Shown: piece by piece, positions 54,177 to 64,000 of the stretch | Layout of the letters: every line of letters starts with the position of its first letter | How positions within the stretch are numbered: the stretch's first letter is position 1 | Notes under the pieces: generated by a model | The model's database searches: none | What the model was told of the DNA's origin: nothing | Seen by the model: the letters and a program-made list of their open reading frames with translations, nothing else | Made by a program: the position numbers and the translations under genes | From: Endothia cerciana | Taxonomy: Eukaryota; Ascomycota; Sordariomycetes; Diaporthales; Cryphonectriaceae | Reading direction: 5' to 3' | Length of the DNA stretch: 64,000 bases | Assembly: GCA_026119935.1 (NCBI GenBank) | Contig: JALRMH010000085.1 | Coordinates: 18,894-82,893 of the forward strand

Positions 54177-55638
54177 ATGACTATATATGAAGACGACGCA
54201 CCCCACATCGTTGGGGCAGTGGCCTCTCTTATGATCCTGAGCCTCGTGAGCTTCGGTCTACGAGTCTACGTTCGACAGGGCCAGAAGACGTGGGGAACGG
54301 AGGACTCGGTCATGGCCGTCGCTTTGGTGAGCACGACGAGGTGGAGACGCTCATATAGGAGACCGACGACTAACGATGTCCTTACCAGTTGCCCTTCCTT
54401 GTGCTATCGATATCCTGCATCCTCGGGAGCGTGAACGGCATCGGAGTCACCGACGAACACATCGCAGCAGCGACAGACGCAGACTATGAGACGCTAGGGA
54501 TGAAGTACTTCTTCCTCTTCGAGGTCTTCTACTGCGCGTCCATCATACCAGTCAAGTTTTCCATCTCATTGATGCTCATCCGCATTGCGCAAAATCGGAA
54601 ATATTATGTTTGGGCCTCATGGGGGATGATGTTGCTGTTCTTCCTCGCAGACGCAGGGTCCTTGTTGTACATCATCTTTCAATGCGCCCCTGTCTCGTAA
54701 GGATCCGCGCCCTCTAAGCTTTTCAGCACGTGGTCTCTCGGAATGACTTTTGCTAATCTCTACACAGTTATGCCTGGGATACCAATCAAGAGGGCTCCTG
54801 CCTGCCGGCCTCGTGGCTTGCTGATGTATACTACATGTGTACTGCCGTCAACATCGCCACGGACTGGACGACTGCGCTTCTGTATGTCTTATCTTCGGCG
54901 GTATACTGCGATTAATTGTGGCATCCAACGTGTGCAGATTGCTGACTCGGCATACCGACGCAGACCAATCCCTCTCTTGTGGCATGTGAGGCTCGAACGC
55001 GGCGAGAAGCTTTCCGTGGCTGGTATCCTCGGTCTAGGCATTTTGTAGGTTCCTTCTTGCGCCATAGGTCAGAGACGCGCCTCTCCTGGTCCAGCTTTAC
55101 TGACAAGATGATAGCGCGAGTCTCGCAGCCTGCATCAGGCTGAACTATACGATCAACCTCACCTCATCCAGCAACTATCTCTGTACGTCCTACACCGTCG
55201 TTCGTGACACGGGTGGCCCCCGAGCTGATCGAAGGTACAGTTTCAATCTCCAACATCGTGATCTGGGGTTACTTGGAGGTGGCAGTAGGCGTGTTTGTTG
55301 GCTGTCTCGCCACACTTCGACCCTTGTTCAGGAACCTCTTCCGCTTGGGGTCTCTTGGGAGCAGCAGGGGCAAGTCAGGGACGGGTCCTTCCAGGCTGCG
55401 ATTCCCAAACAACTCCCGTCGGACATATGATCAATTCTCAAAGCACGGCGACTATGAGATGGGCGACATCGGCACGACGAGTAGGGCATACAAAGGCTCC
55501 ATGGACCCTCCGACCACACCGAGCGAGACAGACAGCATGGAGCAGACGTTGGTGGACAAGAAGGATCCCATGGGAAACCAGAGCATCGTTGTTAGCCGAC
55601 ATGTCCATATCGCACATGAGCCGAAGGAGGCTCCCTGA
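54177..55638 (+). CDS. Rhodopsin-domain integral membrane protein (PTH11-like group)
   Basis: This is a seven-helix fungal membrane protein of the 'Rhodopsin domain' (former integral membrane/PTH11-like) family, many of them presumed surface receptors. Six exons, 54177-54326, 54389-54696, 54768-54881, 54964-55044, 55115-55182 and 55241-55638, are all phase-consistent and give 372 residues. Helices are visible around HIVGAVASLMILSLVSFGL, LPFLVLSISCILGSV, YFFLFEVFYCASIIPVKFS, WGMMLLFFLADAGSLLYI, the CTAVNIATDWTTALLPIPL block, LSVAGILGLGILASLAACI and NIVIWGYLEVAVGVFVGCLATLRPLF. The family signatures DWTTALLPIPLLWH and the CLATLRPLFR end are recovered only after splicing. A ~105-residue cytosolic Ser/Thr-rich tail follows. 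No CFEM domain is present. The last intron could instead be retained or use another acceptor. Confidence 0.85.
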
Positions 55639-56786
55639 GGGAGTCCGGACTTATGAAGCCTGCGGAATCGACAGTACCTGGCTCCGCTCACGGGGTCCCT
55701 TTCTCCCCGTTCATTATAATTCCTTTAATATAAATAAATAGAACATTCTATATGCACAAGCAATGTTATACAGTCAACCTGGCCGTCCTCACCACGATCT
55801 ATAGATGTCCGCTCCGGACGCCACGGTTAATTGGTGAAGTAGCAGTAGGAAAGTGATTCCGGTCAGCTGGAAGCGGTCAGGCACAGTGCCGATATATAGA
55901 GAAATGCGTGACTGCGTGGGAGATTATGCCTCGGCGACCTATAGAGGCTGATGCGGTACGGTGGTCAACCGAGGTAAAGGCTGAAATTCTTTACTCGAAA
56001 AATCAAATGAAAGATTAGATGCAAGATCCCACCTGCCAAGTGCGTCCAATTCACCTAGTCGTCTTCCGCATCTTCATAATTATACCAGTGCCGGAGCTTG
56101 TGTCCGTTGATGTCTCGTTGTCTTTCATTGAGCTTGTTAGACACTAGTAGGTAGATGAATTCTATTGTGTCTCGGTACACTGAACCAGACAAGAAAATTA
56201 TCAAGTTGTTTGGTGCTTTCCGGCACTTTGAGATCGCGTCTGGGATGTTGGCTAATCGTAATATCACAGCAAAGGCCTGAGGGCACAAGGGCACTCCAGG
56301 TCTGTGGCTAATTTCATTTATTTGGTACGCCCAAATGGTTGCAGAATCAACAGGGCTGTATTATAGCCCTCCACTAGTAGTCAAGCCTCGCGTTGTATTG
56401 ATAATTGGGATATGTAACGTCGCTGCGAATCCCGTTGGACGTATCTTCCGAGACAACTCGGACTTTAAGGTTGTGTTTCCTAGTCATTGGTCCGGAGTTC
56501 CTACGCAGAACGCAGTATGCCCTGTTCAGTCAGTTCCCTTCATGCCCACCTATATAAGCACCGAATTATTGGCTAGCTACCATGAAACAATCCGGATTAT
56601 AAAACTCGAGATCGCAGGACTCCAGCTCACTGGGCTGTTATCCCAATCCCTTGTTTTCGGTTATCATCTCAGAGACTCCCCGGCTCGAATGCCCGGCTGT
56701 CTTTCATTCCGCGTCCCATATCAACAGGCTGACCGTTAACCCGACAGAGCAAGCCTGCGCAGTATCTTGTTGCGAAATACCAAGCT
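55639..56786. other. Intergenic region of ~1.1 kb
   Basis: Between the rhodopsin-type gene and the truncated hydrolase. Short frames only; no gene is supported. Confidence 0.5.
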
Positions 56787-57296
56787 ATGTCGTCAACGAA
56801 CGCTCGCAGTAGCTTTACAGAGCCCCAACCCGACTTTAAGCTTCACGTGGATGTCCTCGAAGAAGGCGGACCTCACCGTGACACGCCGACGATCGTGTTC
56901 CTTCATTACTGGGGAGGGTCAACGCGCACCTGGTCCAGGGTTATTCCTCTTGTGGCGCGGAACGTACTGCTCTCTTCGCCTCAGGAGTTAGACGGTGAGC
57001 TGCTGAAACAGGTTATTGGGGACATGCTCAGGGGAAATGACAAGGCAAGAACCGCGTGGCCCGCATATGCCATGGCGGAGGACATCAAGCCGCTGGCAGG
57101 GAATATCAAAGTGCCAGTACAGGTCGTTGCTGCGGCCAAGGACGTCGTCGAACCTCTGCAGCGGGTGAAGGAAGAAGCCTGTGCTAACATCGAGGGCTGC
57201 CAACTGGTGGTGGTGCCTACGTCGGGCCACCTTTCGCCCCTGGAGGCACCAGAAGAGGTTGCAAGCCGGATCCTGGACTTCTTTGCAGATCTATAG
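56787..57296 (+). pseudogene. Alpha/beta hydrolase with internal deletion (lacks nucleophile elbow)
   Basis: This is an open frame of 169 residues that aligns in mind with both ends of an ordinary ~270-residue alpha/beta hydrolase. The N-terminal part carries the strand and oxyanion region TIVFLHYWGGSTRTWSRVIPL (about 36-56, oxyanion part HYWGGS). The C-terminal part carries the acid-loop strand VPVQVVAAAKDVVEP and the catalytic His block VVVPTSGHLSPLEAPEE. Between PLVA and RNVLLSS (near 56955) about 100 residues are missing, including the GxSxG nucleophile motif, so hydrolytic activity is not expected. The join is in frame and has no internal stop. It is either a deletion derivative that may still be expressed, or an assembly collapse. 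A splicing explanation is excluded because introns cannot add the missing sequence. Confidence 0.7.
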
Positions 57297-57849
57297 GGTG
57301 TTATTCCTCGTGCTGTATGTGTGATTACCCAGGTAGCCTTGAAAATCGCCTCACAATTGACACTTCTCGGCTCTGGCCTGGCTTTCGAGCAACGCTTGGC
57401 TGGATCCTCTAATTAACTAGTGAACTCATGCTTAATGGGCAGCGTTTCGACGAAATTCTTACGAAGTCCGGCGATGAAGGCACCGACACGAGATCATAAT
57501 GAGTCTCCGTTTCAGCCAGGCTCGAAAAGTTGCCGGACTTGGGTCTGTCTGCCTGATCTTCGCAGACTGCCGACCAGCCTCGGTTCCTTGCTTGGTGATG
57601 GCTTTCTTGCCCGAGGCTGAGGGCTGTGTACTGTAGCTGCCGTCGAGACCGAAACGTACTCACCCCAAACGTGAGCCTCTCTTGACTACGGCACGACACT
57701 CCTGGCTTATTTCATGCGATGTCAACATGTCCTCTCAAGGTCTAATACCATTGTTCTCTACACATGCTTCCTGTCCTATGCTGTATTCCAACACAGGTAT
57801 CTATACCCCCCTCATCCCGCCCGCCTCTGAAGGTTACCACCCCTCCCCT
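57297..57849. other. Convergent intergenic region, ~550 bases
   Basis: 3' side of the truncated hydrolase and of the metallophosphatase. No gene is supported. Confidence 0.5.
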
Positions 57850-59916
57850 TCAGGGTCCATCCCCGATCATGACAATCCTACCCTCCACCTTGGGCGCGAT
57901 AGCCTGCGTCCAGTCACAATCAACCTCATCCTCCTCGAGCTCGTCATCAGCTAGTGCATGAACCCCTGCCTTCCTGCACCACCGCCTGAACACTGTCCTC
58001 ATGACCCTCAACTCCTTTTCCTCCTCCTCCTCCGTGATGCCCGACAGTGAGCGCTCAGAAGGCGCGGGCGGGGCCGCGGGCACGTCGCCGTCCCGATCGA
58101 CCTCCGTATCGCTCTCGGTGAGCGGACCAACGCTCGAGCGCCGCGCCCGCATCCTGGCTGGCGTCCATTGGTCCCAGCTCGACGTCCCGCGCCTGTGGCG
58201 GTTTACCTGCGCCACCGGGCTAGGGTTTGGGGTGGGCTTCTTGGGAGGGAAGACGGGGTGTGACCTGGCTACGTTGGAGACCACCTTGTCCCAGTGCTGG
58301 CTCATGTGCGGGCCCAGGTGAGTCCATCTGTCGAGGACCTTGAGCTGCATGAAGTACTGGCGCAGGAGCATGGAGATGAGGATGCCGTTCTCCTCCGAGA
58401 CGATTTCGACGGCCTGCCCGCCTTCCTCCTCGATGAGCAGGGATTTGTAGCCATCTGTACGAGCCGGTCAGCCAGGATATGTCAGGGATGGAGAGAAGAC
58501 AGCCCGCCAGGTGCAGGAGAACGTACCGCGGCCCCTTCCCATGTACCCACGCGTTGAGAGCACGTACGGCTTCTCAGGCAGATACCCGTCCCCGGCGATG
58601 TCCACCCCCGTCACCCTGTCGCCCGACGGCCGCTTCGGGTCGAAGGTGAACCTGATGTTGGACACCTGCGGGAACCGCCCCTCCAGCGCCGGGTACAGAC
58701 TCACACTGTTCTCCAGCGCCTCACGGATGGCCTTGCCCGTCACCTTGAGGACCACGATAGGGTCCTCGAACGGGAAACAGTCTGTGATGTCCTTGACGCG
58801 GATAGGGCCGGGCGGGTAGATCTGGTCCCCACGGATGGTGCCAGCCGCCATGAGGGCGCAGTCGGCGTGGTAGTGGTGCCGCATGATATCGCAGACGAAG
58901 TTGCCGATATTCGACTCCCGGAGGCGGACGGTAGTGAAGCGCGCGTCGAGCGGGGCGGCAGTCCAGCCTACTGGTTTCTCGAGGGACTTCTTCAGCTTGG
59001 CGGTCAGCCTCTCCGCCAGCTCGAGGGTCGGCCTGTGCTCCGCGATCGAGGAAACGACGTCCCGGCGGTAGATGACGAAGTCCCACTTCCGAGGGCTTCC
59101 TTCCGCGGTCCGCCGCGCCTCGATATAGCTGAGCTGCTTGAAATCCGTCCCGGACCGCAGCACGTGACAGCCGCTGATGAGGCTATGCGAGTAGAAGTGG
59201 TCGTGGCCCCCCAGGATGAGATCAATCTGGTCGCCCAGATTCTCGGCCAACTTGTTGTCGTTCGGCTCGCGCATGTGCGTGAGGGCCACGATCACGTCCG
59301 CCCCCTCGGCGCGCAGCTGGGGGATCAGCTCCCTGGCCACCTCGCTGGCCGACCTGTAGATGAGGTTCGGCGGCAGGGAGTTGATCGTCTCCAGCCACTC
59401 GCGCTCCCCGAGGCCTATGACACCTACCTTGATGCCGTTGCTGGCCGTGATCATATGGGTGCGCCCGGCGTTCCCGATGGGGACGTTCTCGCCCAGTGCC
59501 GGGTCGAGTATATTTGCAACCAGCCACGGGAAGTTACATTTCCCGGCCAGCTGCCTGAACTGGGTCACGCCGAAGTCGAGGTCGTGGTTCCCCAGCGCGG
59601 CGGCGTCGGTGTTGACGGCATTGAGTATGGGGACCATGTGGGAGCCCTTGGTGATGGAGCTCTCGAGGCTGGGGTTGAAGGCGTCGCCGGAGAAGAGGGT
59701 CAGGCAGCGCGGCTGGTCCTTGAAGCGCTCGCCCTCCTGATATTCCTTGGTCACCGTTACGAACCTGGCAATCCCACCGACAGGCTCCGCGGAGGACGAG
59801 TCGAGGTGGTAGACATCGTTGTAGTGAAGGAGCCTGAGGTCAGGAGGAGCTGTGGAGCGGCTGCCGTAAGTGATGACCTCCTCGGCCGTTGGCCTGGTGG
59901 TGCCGTCGGGAGCCAT
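57850..59916 (-). CDS. 5'-nucleotidase family metallophosphoesterase
   Basis: This is a calcineurin-like phosphoesterase with a C-terminal 5'-nucleotidase domain; substrates are typically nucleotides or related phosphoesters. Exon 1 (59916-58527) and exon 2 (58454-57850) join in phase 1 (GRG|DGYKS) over a 72-nt intron, giving 664 residues. Metal-binding motifs: LLHYNDVYHL (Asp34), FSGDAFNPS, LGNHDLDFG, VALTHMREPNDNKLA and LILGGHDHFY. The C-terminal domain shows RESNIGNFVCDIMRHHYHADCAL, then FPFEDPIVVLKVTG. The tail encoded by exon 2 is unusual: an acidic, Ser-rich region (SDTEVDRDGDVP, EEEEEKEL) before a basic helix and an acidic end. There is no signal peptide (MAPDGTTRPTAEEVIT), suggesting a cytosolic enzyme. 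Confidence 0.92.
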
Positions 59917-61312
59917 GCGGGAACGGGAGAGAGAGAGGCTGCCCTGACGGTGGAGGAAGGACGGGTAGGGCAGCTAGAGGCCTTGTGGTGTGAGTCTGGG
60001 GATCGGATAACGGCCGACGGTGGCCGTGTGCCTGAGGAGACGCAGCGGGTTGCCTTGAACTCCACACGGCCGAGCAACAGCGGTCGGCGAGATGCTACGT
60101 GTTGAGAGGCCTCCTCTGTTGAGTTGTGAACCTGGCCTGCTCTGGGGCCACCCGGGACGTTTTGTAGGTTTATAGCAGCTCTGCGGTGGGATGTCCTTTG
60201 GGCCCACGCACTTCTACTGCCGTGGACCGAGAACCAGCCAGCTCACTCATGCGCGCGGCGGTGTGGCAAGGTTGTGAGAGCGTGAGCCCACCTGAGCTTG
60301 GCAAGACCGCTGCGTGCTGTTGTTCCTCGTCCTGCGGTGGCCTACAGGCCGCGGAGCATCTGCTCGTGCCGGGTAGAAGGTCGGATGAGGAGAGGAGGTT
60401 TCCGACGGCGACGACGGTAACGGTGTATCTTCAGCACTACGGTGGACTTGTCACCCTGAAGATGAGAGGTTGAGTTTGCACTTGAGTTTGTGAGGGCCCT
60501 CCCTACACCACACCCCTCCCCCTCCTTGTCCACCTGTCCGTGTAAGTCCTAGGATGGCTGGCTACTACAGCACACCATGTGCGGTACGATACATACAGCT
60601 ACGGGGCGCCCCCCCCCCCCCCACCATCCACTGCAACCCATCTCACCAATCGGCAGGCCGCCGTCTGTAGCTGACTCACTGACGCGCGAGGTATCTGCCC
60701 TGAAGGACCCCCCAACCCCCGAGACGAGCCCGCTAAATACTATGGTGGTGTACATACTACGCCCAAGGTGCAACAGCGCTCGCCTGAAAAAGCCCCCCCC
60801 CCCCAAAAAAAACGCTATGGATGAAGGGGCAAAAAGAAAAAAAAAAAAAAAAAGAAAGAGGGGCACGCCGTCCCCCTCCCCCACGACACCGCCCATAGCC
60901 AGTCCTCACCCTCGTAGGCAGGCCTCTTCTCCTGTGCCCGGGCACGAGAAGCCTTCCTGAGCGCCTACCGCGGTCTCCCATCTGCTCCACCGAGCAGTAC
61001 GTTTTGACACCTGCTCGTATGCAAGGTGCAGGAGCTGCGCAGGTGAGCACGAACGGCCAAGCAGTTCCCCGTACGTAATAAGTCCCTGACAGGGGAGAAG
61101 GGCAGCCGAGGGGCAGGTAGCATACATATGTACATACATGGTAGGGCAGGGCTGTACAGTAGATGTCTTGGGGGCACGCGGGGCTATCTATTTGAGACAC
61201 CAAAAATCCTGCCTCCCAGGTCAGGTCAGCATACCCTGAGGGAAGCGATCACCCCACCTCGTGTTCGTCAAACCCAAGCGTAGCGCCCCCGTGGACCGTG
61301 TCGTCATCGACC
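59917..61312. other. Divergent intergenic region of ~1.4 kb
   Basis: Upstream of both the metallophosphatase and the GNAT gene. It contains C-runs at 60608-60622 and 60796-60804 and an A-run around 60837-60853. No gene is supported. Confidence 0.55.
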
Positions 61313-61989
61313 ATGGCAACCCCGACGCCTCTCATCCGCCATGCTCGGCGTGAAGGTGAGCAGCCTATATTGCCCCCCTCCCCCCTCCCCCCTTCTCCTC
61401 GCCCCTCGCCCGGGCTGTCCCGCACCTGACTGACACCCACCCCCCAGACGCCCCCGCCATCCTCGGCTTGGTCAGGGAGCTGGCCGACTACGAGCATGAG
61501 CTCTCGTCCGTCGAGGCCACCGAGGCCAAGCTCCTGTCCACCATCGCCTTCGCGCCGTCCGACCCGGGCCAGGGCGCCTCGGCGTCGACCCCGGACGGGC
61601 GGGCCCCCCCCGCCGTGGCCGAGGCCATCACCCCGACCAGGCCCGCACGCTGTCTCCTCCTCTTCAGCCCCGAGACCGGCGAGGCGGTGGGGATGGCGCT
61701 GTACTTCTACAACTACAGCACCTGGCGGGCCATGGCGGGCATCTACCTGGAGGACCTGTACGTGACGCCCCCGGAGCGGAACAAGGGCTACGGCAAGAGG
61801 CTGCTCGTGAGGCTGGCGGGGGAGGTGGTGGCCATGGGCGGCGGGCGGCTGGACTGGAGCGTGCTGAAGTGGAACGAGCCGAGCATCCGGTTCTACGAGG
61901 ATGTCATCGGGGCGACGAGGATGGAGGGGTGGGTTGGGATGCGGGTGGACCGGGAGGCGCTCGTCAGGCTGAGCAGGATGCTGGACTGA
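61313..61989 (+). CDS. GNAT acetyltransferase (diamine/thialysine acetyltransferase-like)
   Basis: This acetyl-CoA-dependent N-acetyltransferase is most like the spermidine/spermine (SSAT) or thialysine acetyltransferase group. A 43-base first exon (61313-61355, MATPTPLIRHARRE) joins in phase 1 to exon 2 (61448-61989) over a 92-nt intron, giving 194 residues. Family blocks: DAPAILGLVRELADYEHE, YFYNYSTWRAMAGIYLEDLYV, the acetyl-CoA loop ERNKGYGKRLL, and WNEPSIRFYEDVIGATRM. A Pro/Ala-rich insertion (about residues 55-80) sits between the first helix and the central sheet. The substrate (polyamine, lysine analogue or other amine) cannot be decided. Confidence 0.9.
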
Positions 61990-62247
61990 GAGCTGTGTGT
62001 GTCTGGTTTGGGTAGGGGAGGGGAGGGGAGGTGGCAACCCACGGGAGATCGATTGGCGGTGGCGGCTTCAGCACGATATAGAGAGACCTGGAGGTGCCAC
62101 GGACAGGGCCCGGGCAGGACGACCGCGCGCGGAAGTACGGCCTGAATGTATTTTCTTATTTTAATTTGGGGGGGGGGGGGGGGAGGCGGTTAAACCCCCT
62201 TCTGGCTTTCGTCCTTTCTTTCTGTCTCTTCTTGCCTCACTATCCGT

Positions 62248-63426
62248 TCAGTTCTTCCTCCTGCCCTTCGTGGGCCCCACCGCGACGGCGCCCTCAAAGA
62301 AGGCCGCCTGGTCGGCCCTCGCGGCGGGGATCTGTCGTCCGACCCGCCCCCACTCGATATGCCACCTGCCCGGCTGGTCCTCCACCTCCCTCATGGTGGG
62401 CGTCATCTCCCAGACCTTGGAGTACAGCCTCGCCCAGAATCTGGCGTGTTTATAGCCGTGTAGGCCTATCGGTGGCCCAAGCCCGTACGGCCCGTCGCCC
62501 TGCCCGCCGGTCCGGGCCTTCATGGACCTCGAGGCGCCCCTCTCGATGTGCCTGGCAGGGTGGGCGACGGAGTTCCTCCAGTCCCACGGCCGCCCGTGGC
62601 CCTCCGGTTCCCCTGGGCGCACCGACAGCGCCTGGGGCCGCCTCCGGGGCATCTCCCAGAGGCTCCTGTCGGCCGTGCCCGTGGCCAGGTCCCGCAGCAT
62701 CTCCCACTCGGCCCTCCCGACCGGCGGCATGAGGCGGTTGACCTGGGCCTTGTACCACTTCCGCATCTTGCTCCTGCGCAGCCTCGCGGCCAGCGGGCGG
62801 CCCCAGGTGTCGACCTCGGGGATGGCCGCGCGCGGGTCCAGCCTGTTCCCCTTGACGGCGGGCTTGGGGCTCCAGAAGCTCCTCCTGGACTGGCTGGCGG
62901 CCAGGGCGTGGAACCTGGGCAGGTCCCACCCGTCCAGCCAGTCGCGCGGCAGGCGCCTGGGGCCCCTCGCCCCGGCGTCCTCGCGGATCTGCCTCTCGAG
63001 CTCGCCCGAGTCGGCGGGCGGCCCCCCGGCCAGGAGCCCGGCCAGGAGGGCGCGCCGCCTCTTGCCTATGCGGCCGAAGGCCAGCATCAGGATGCGGAAC
63101 ATGCTGTCCATGTGGCCCATGTTGGCGGCGCGCATGAAGCGGAGGGCGCGGCGGGCGCGGCCGGTGCGCATGTGCGTGAGGGGTGACTGGTGGCTGTCGT
63201 GCGCGTGCGCCCTGAAGCGCATGCGGATGTAGTCTGCGGCGAAGGGCCGGCATACCGGGGGCAGGTAGGAGGCCTCGCGGAGGAGGCCGCGGAAGAGCCT
63301 GACTCTTGTCTCTCGGGCCTCGACGGGACGCGCAGTGCTGGGCGCGGGGCCGTACGCGCTGGGGCGGGGCCGGGCCATCTTGGGAGGGAGGGAGGCCATC
63401 CTCATCCTGGGCCGGAGGGGGGCCAT
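62248..63426 (-). CDS. LYR-motif protein (Cup1-like N-terminal LYR domain)
   Basis: This looks like a LYR-family protein, a group of small helical proteins that work with mitochondrial Fe-S/complex assembly; the fungal Cup1-like subgroup has a long C-terminal extension. It is a single exon of 392 residues. After an Arg/Pro-rich, acid-free N-terminus (PRMRMASLPPKMARPRPSAYG), suited to mitochondrial import, comes VRLFRGLLREASYLP, where the LYR tripeptide is LFR, then FAADYIRMRFRAH. The remainder is basic and has Trp-rich stretches (WYKAQVNRLMPPVGRAEWE; KHARFWARLYSKVWEM). Codons are extremely GC-rich here, so antisense frames are also open, but only this frame shows the motif and a balanced composition. 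The start could also be an internal Met. Confidence 0.75.
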   Translation of the reverse strand: MAPLRPRMRMASLPPKMARPRPSAYGPAPSTARPVEARETRVRLFRGLLREASYLPPVCRPFAADYIRMRFRAHAHDSHQSPLTHMRTGRARRALRFMRAANMGHMDSMFRILMLAFGRIGKRRRALLAGLLAGGPPADSGELERQIREDAGARGPRRLPRDWLDGWDLPRFHALAASQSRRSFWSPKPAVKGNRLDPRAAIPEVDTWGRPLAARLRRSKMRKWYKAQVNRLMPPVGRAEWEMLRDLATGTADRSLWEMPRRRPQALSVRPGEPEGHGRPWDWRNSVAHPARHIERGASRSMKARTGGQGDGPYGLGPPIGLHGYKHARFWARLYSKVWEMTPTMREVEDQPGRWHIEWGRVGRQIPAARADQAAFFEGAVAVGPTKGRRKN

Positions 63427-63885
63427 CTCCTCCAGCGAGCACTGCTATGTCAGCTCGAGTTCCCCTGACGCACCTGGGCGGGGCTGTGGTGGGATGGCGG
63501 CGGCGGCGGGCAGGCGAGGACGTTGACGGACAAAAAGGCTGTAGGGGAACAAAAGAAGGAAGAAGAAAAAGAAGGGAAAAAGAGGACGGGGACAGCTTAA
63601 CCAACATGTACCTCACGCGGTATCCCCTCGCGCCCATCCTCCCCTGAGGTGTAACCTACATGTAATAAATAGTATGCGCACCCGGGCACCTGCCTGCCTG
63701 CCTGCCTGCCCCCTAGACGGAGAGAAGCATCATGAAATGCCCGTCGTCTCGAATGCTCCTGGAGTGCAGGCCTCGGTGAGGGGGGGGCATCTTTTGAATC
63801 TTTTGAATCTTGGTGACAGGCCTACAGGCCTACAGGGTGATGGACAGGCCTGCAGGGTGATGTGACAGGCGCTACCATATCGAAA
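63427..63885. other. Upstream region of the LYR-type gene
   Basis: It contains CTGC units (63690-63710), a short tandem of TTTTGAATC (63790-63810) and repeated ACAGGCCTACAGG segments (63820-63870). No gene is seen. Confidence 0.5.
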
Positions 63886-63956
63886 GGGGGGGGGGGGGGG
63901 GGGGGGGGGGCCCGCCCGGGGGGGGGGGGCCGGGGGGGGGGCCCCCGGGGGGGGGG

Positions 63957-64000
<44 letters not shown>
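63886..64000. repeat. Terminal poly-G tract
   Basis: About 115 bases consist almost only of G with a few C clusters up to the end of the window. This composition is unlike the rest of the sequence and typical of low-quality poly-G base calls at a contig end. Confidence 0.85.

Noticed and set aside
58867..60105. 412-codon open frame antisense to the metallophosphatase
   Set aside because: Shadow of a GC-rich gene; no recognisable protein features.
62548..63232. Long plus-strand frames opposite the LYR-type gene
   Set aside because: Very GC-rich coding DNA leaves several antisense frames open; only the minus-strand frame contains the LYR-type block and a plausible composition.

Overview
The window is genomic DNA of a filamentous ascomycete (Pezizomycotina, most likely a Sordariomycete). 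Genes are spaced and carry short introns (about 55-220 nt) with GT...AG ends and CTAAC/CTGAC-like branch points. Codons are G/C-ending, and the content is typically fungal: a Zn2Cys6 regulator, a class II hydrophobin, a GH28 polygalacturonase, a Rhodopsin/PTH11-type membrane protein and a fungal three-domain tRNA ligase. I support 27 protein-coding genes. No rRNA, tRNA, CRISPR array or intact transposon was recognised.

1-20.8 kb: 3' part of a Zn2Cys6 factor; 2-hydroxyacid dehydrogenase; S-adenosylhomocysteine hydrolase; eIF3h; a UPF0643-like protein; a mitochondrial carrier resembling the S-adenosylmethionine carrier; a PEBP; a small two-helix membrane protein; an eight-repeat Ish1/Msc1-type protein. 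22.7-33 kb: tRNA ligase, anthranilate phosphoribosyltransferase, mitochondrial uL10, a UPF0132-type membrane protein and proteasome ATPase Rpt5. 33-39 kb is gene-poor apart from a four-exon hydrophobin. A polygalacturonase follows at 39.2 kb.

40.9-50.6 kb is the most interesting part: an L-threonate-dehydrogenase-like enzyme, a class II ketose-bisphosphate-type aldolase, a divergent triose-phosphate-isomerase-like protein, an RpiB-type isomerase and a dihydroxyacetone-kinase-type kinase lie side by side, flanked by an NmrA-like reductase. The kinase/TIM/RpiB trio matches the logic of erythrulose catabolism (Yarrowia EYK1/EYI1/EYI2; bacterial EryH/EryI with erythrulose kinases). The dehydrogenase and aldolase correspond to the two ends of plant/fungal fusion proteins that normally enclose a DUF1537 sugar-acid kinase, which is absent here. 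I read this as a candidate C4 polyol/ketose/sugar-acid catabolic cluster.

50.6-54.2 kb is gene-poor and AT-richer. It is followed by a Rhodopsin-family membrane protein, an alpha/beta hydrolase that lacks its catalytic core, a 5'-nucleotidase-type metallophosphatase, a GNAT acetyltransferase and a LYR-motif protein. The last ~115 bases are almost pure G and look like a sequencing/assembly artefact at a contig end. Long G/C homopolymers and microsatellites are common between genes. All gene models were assembled by eye from splice sites and reading phase; none was tested against transcripts or databases.
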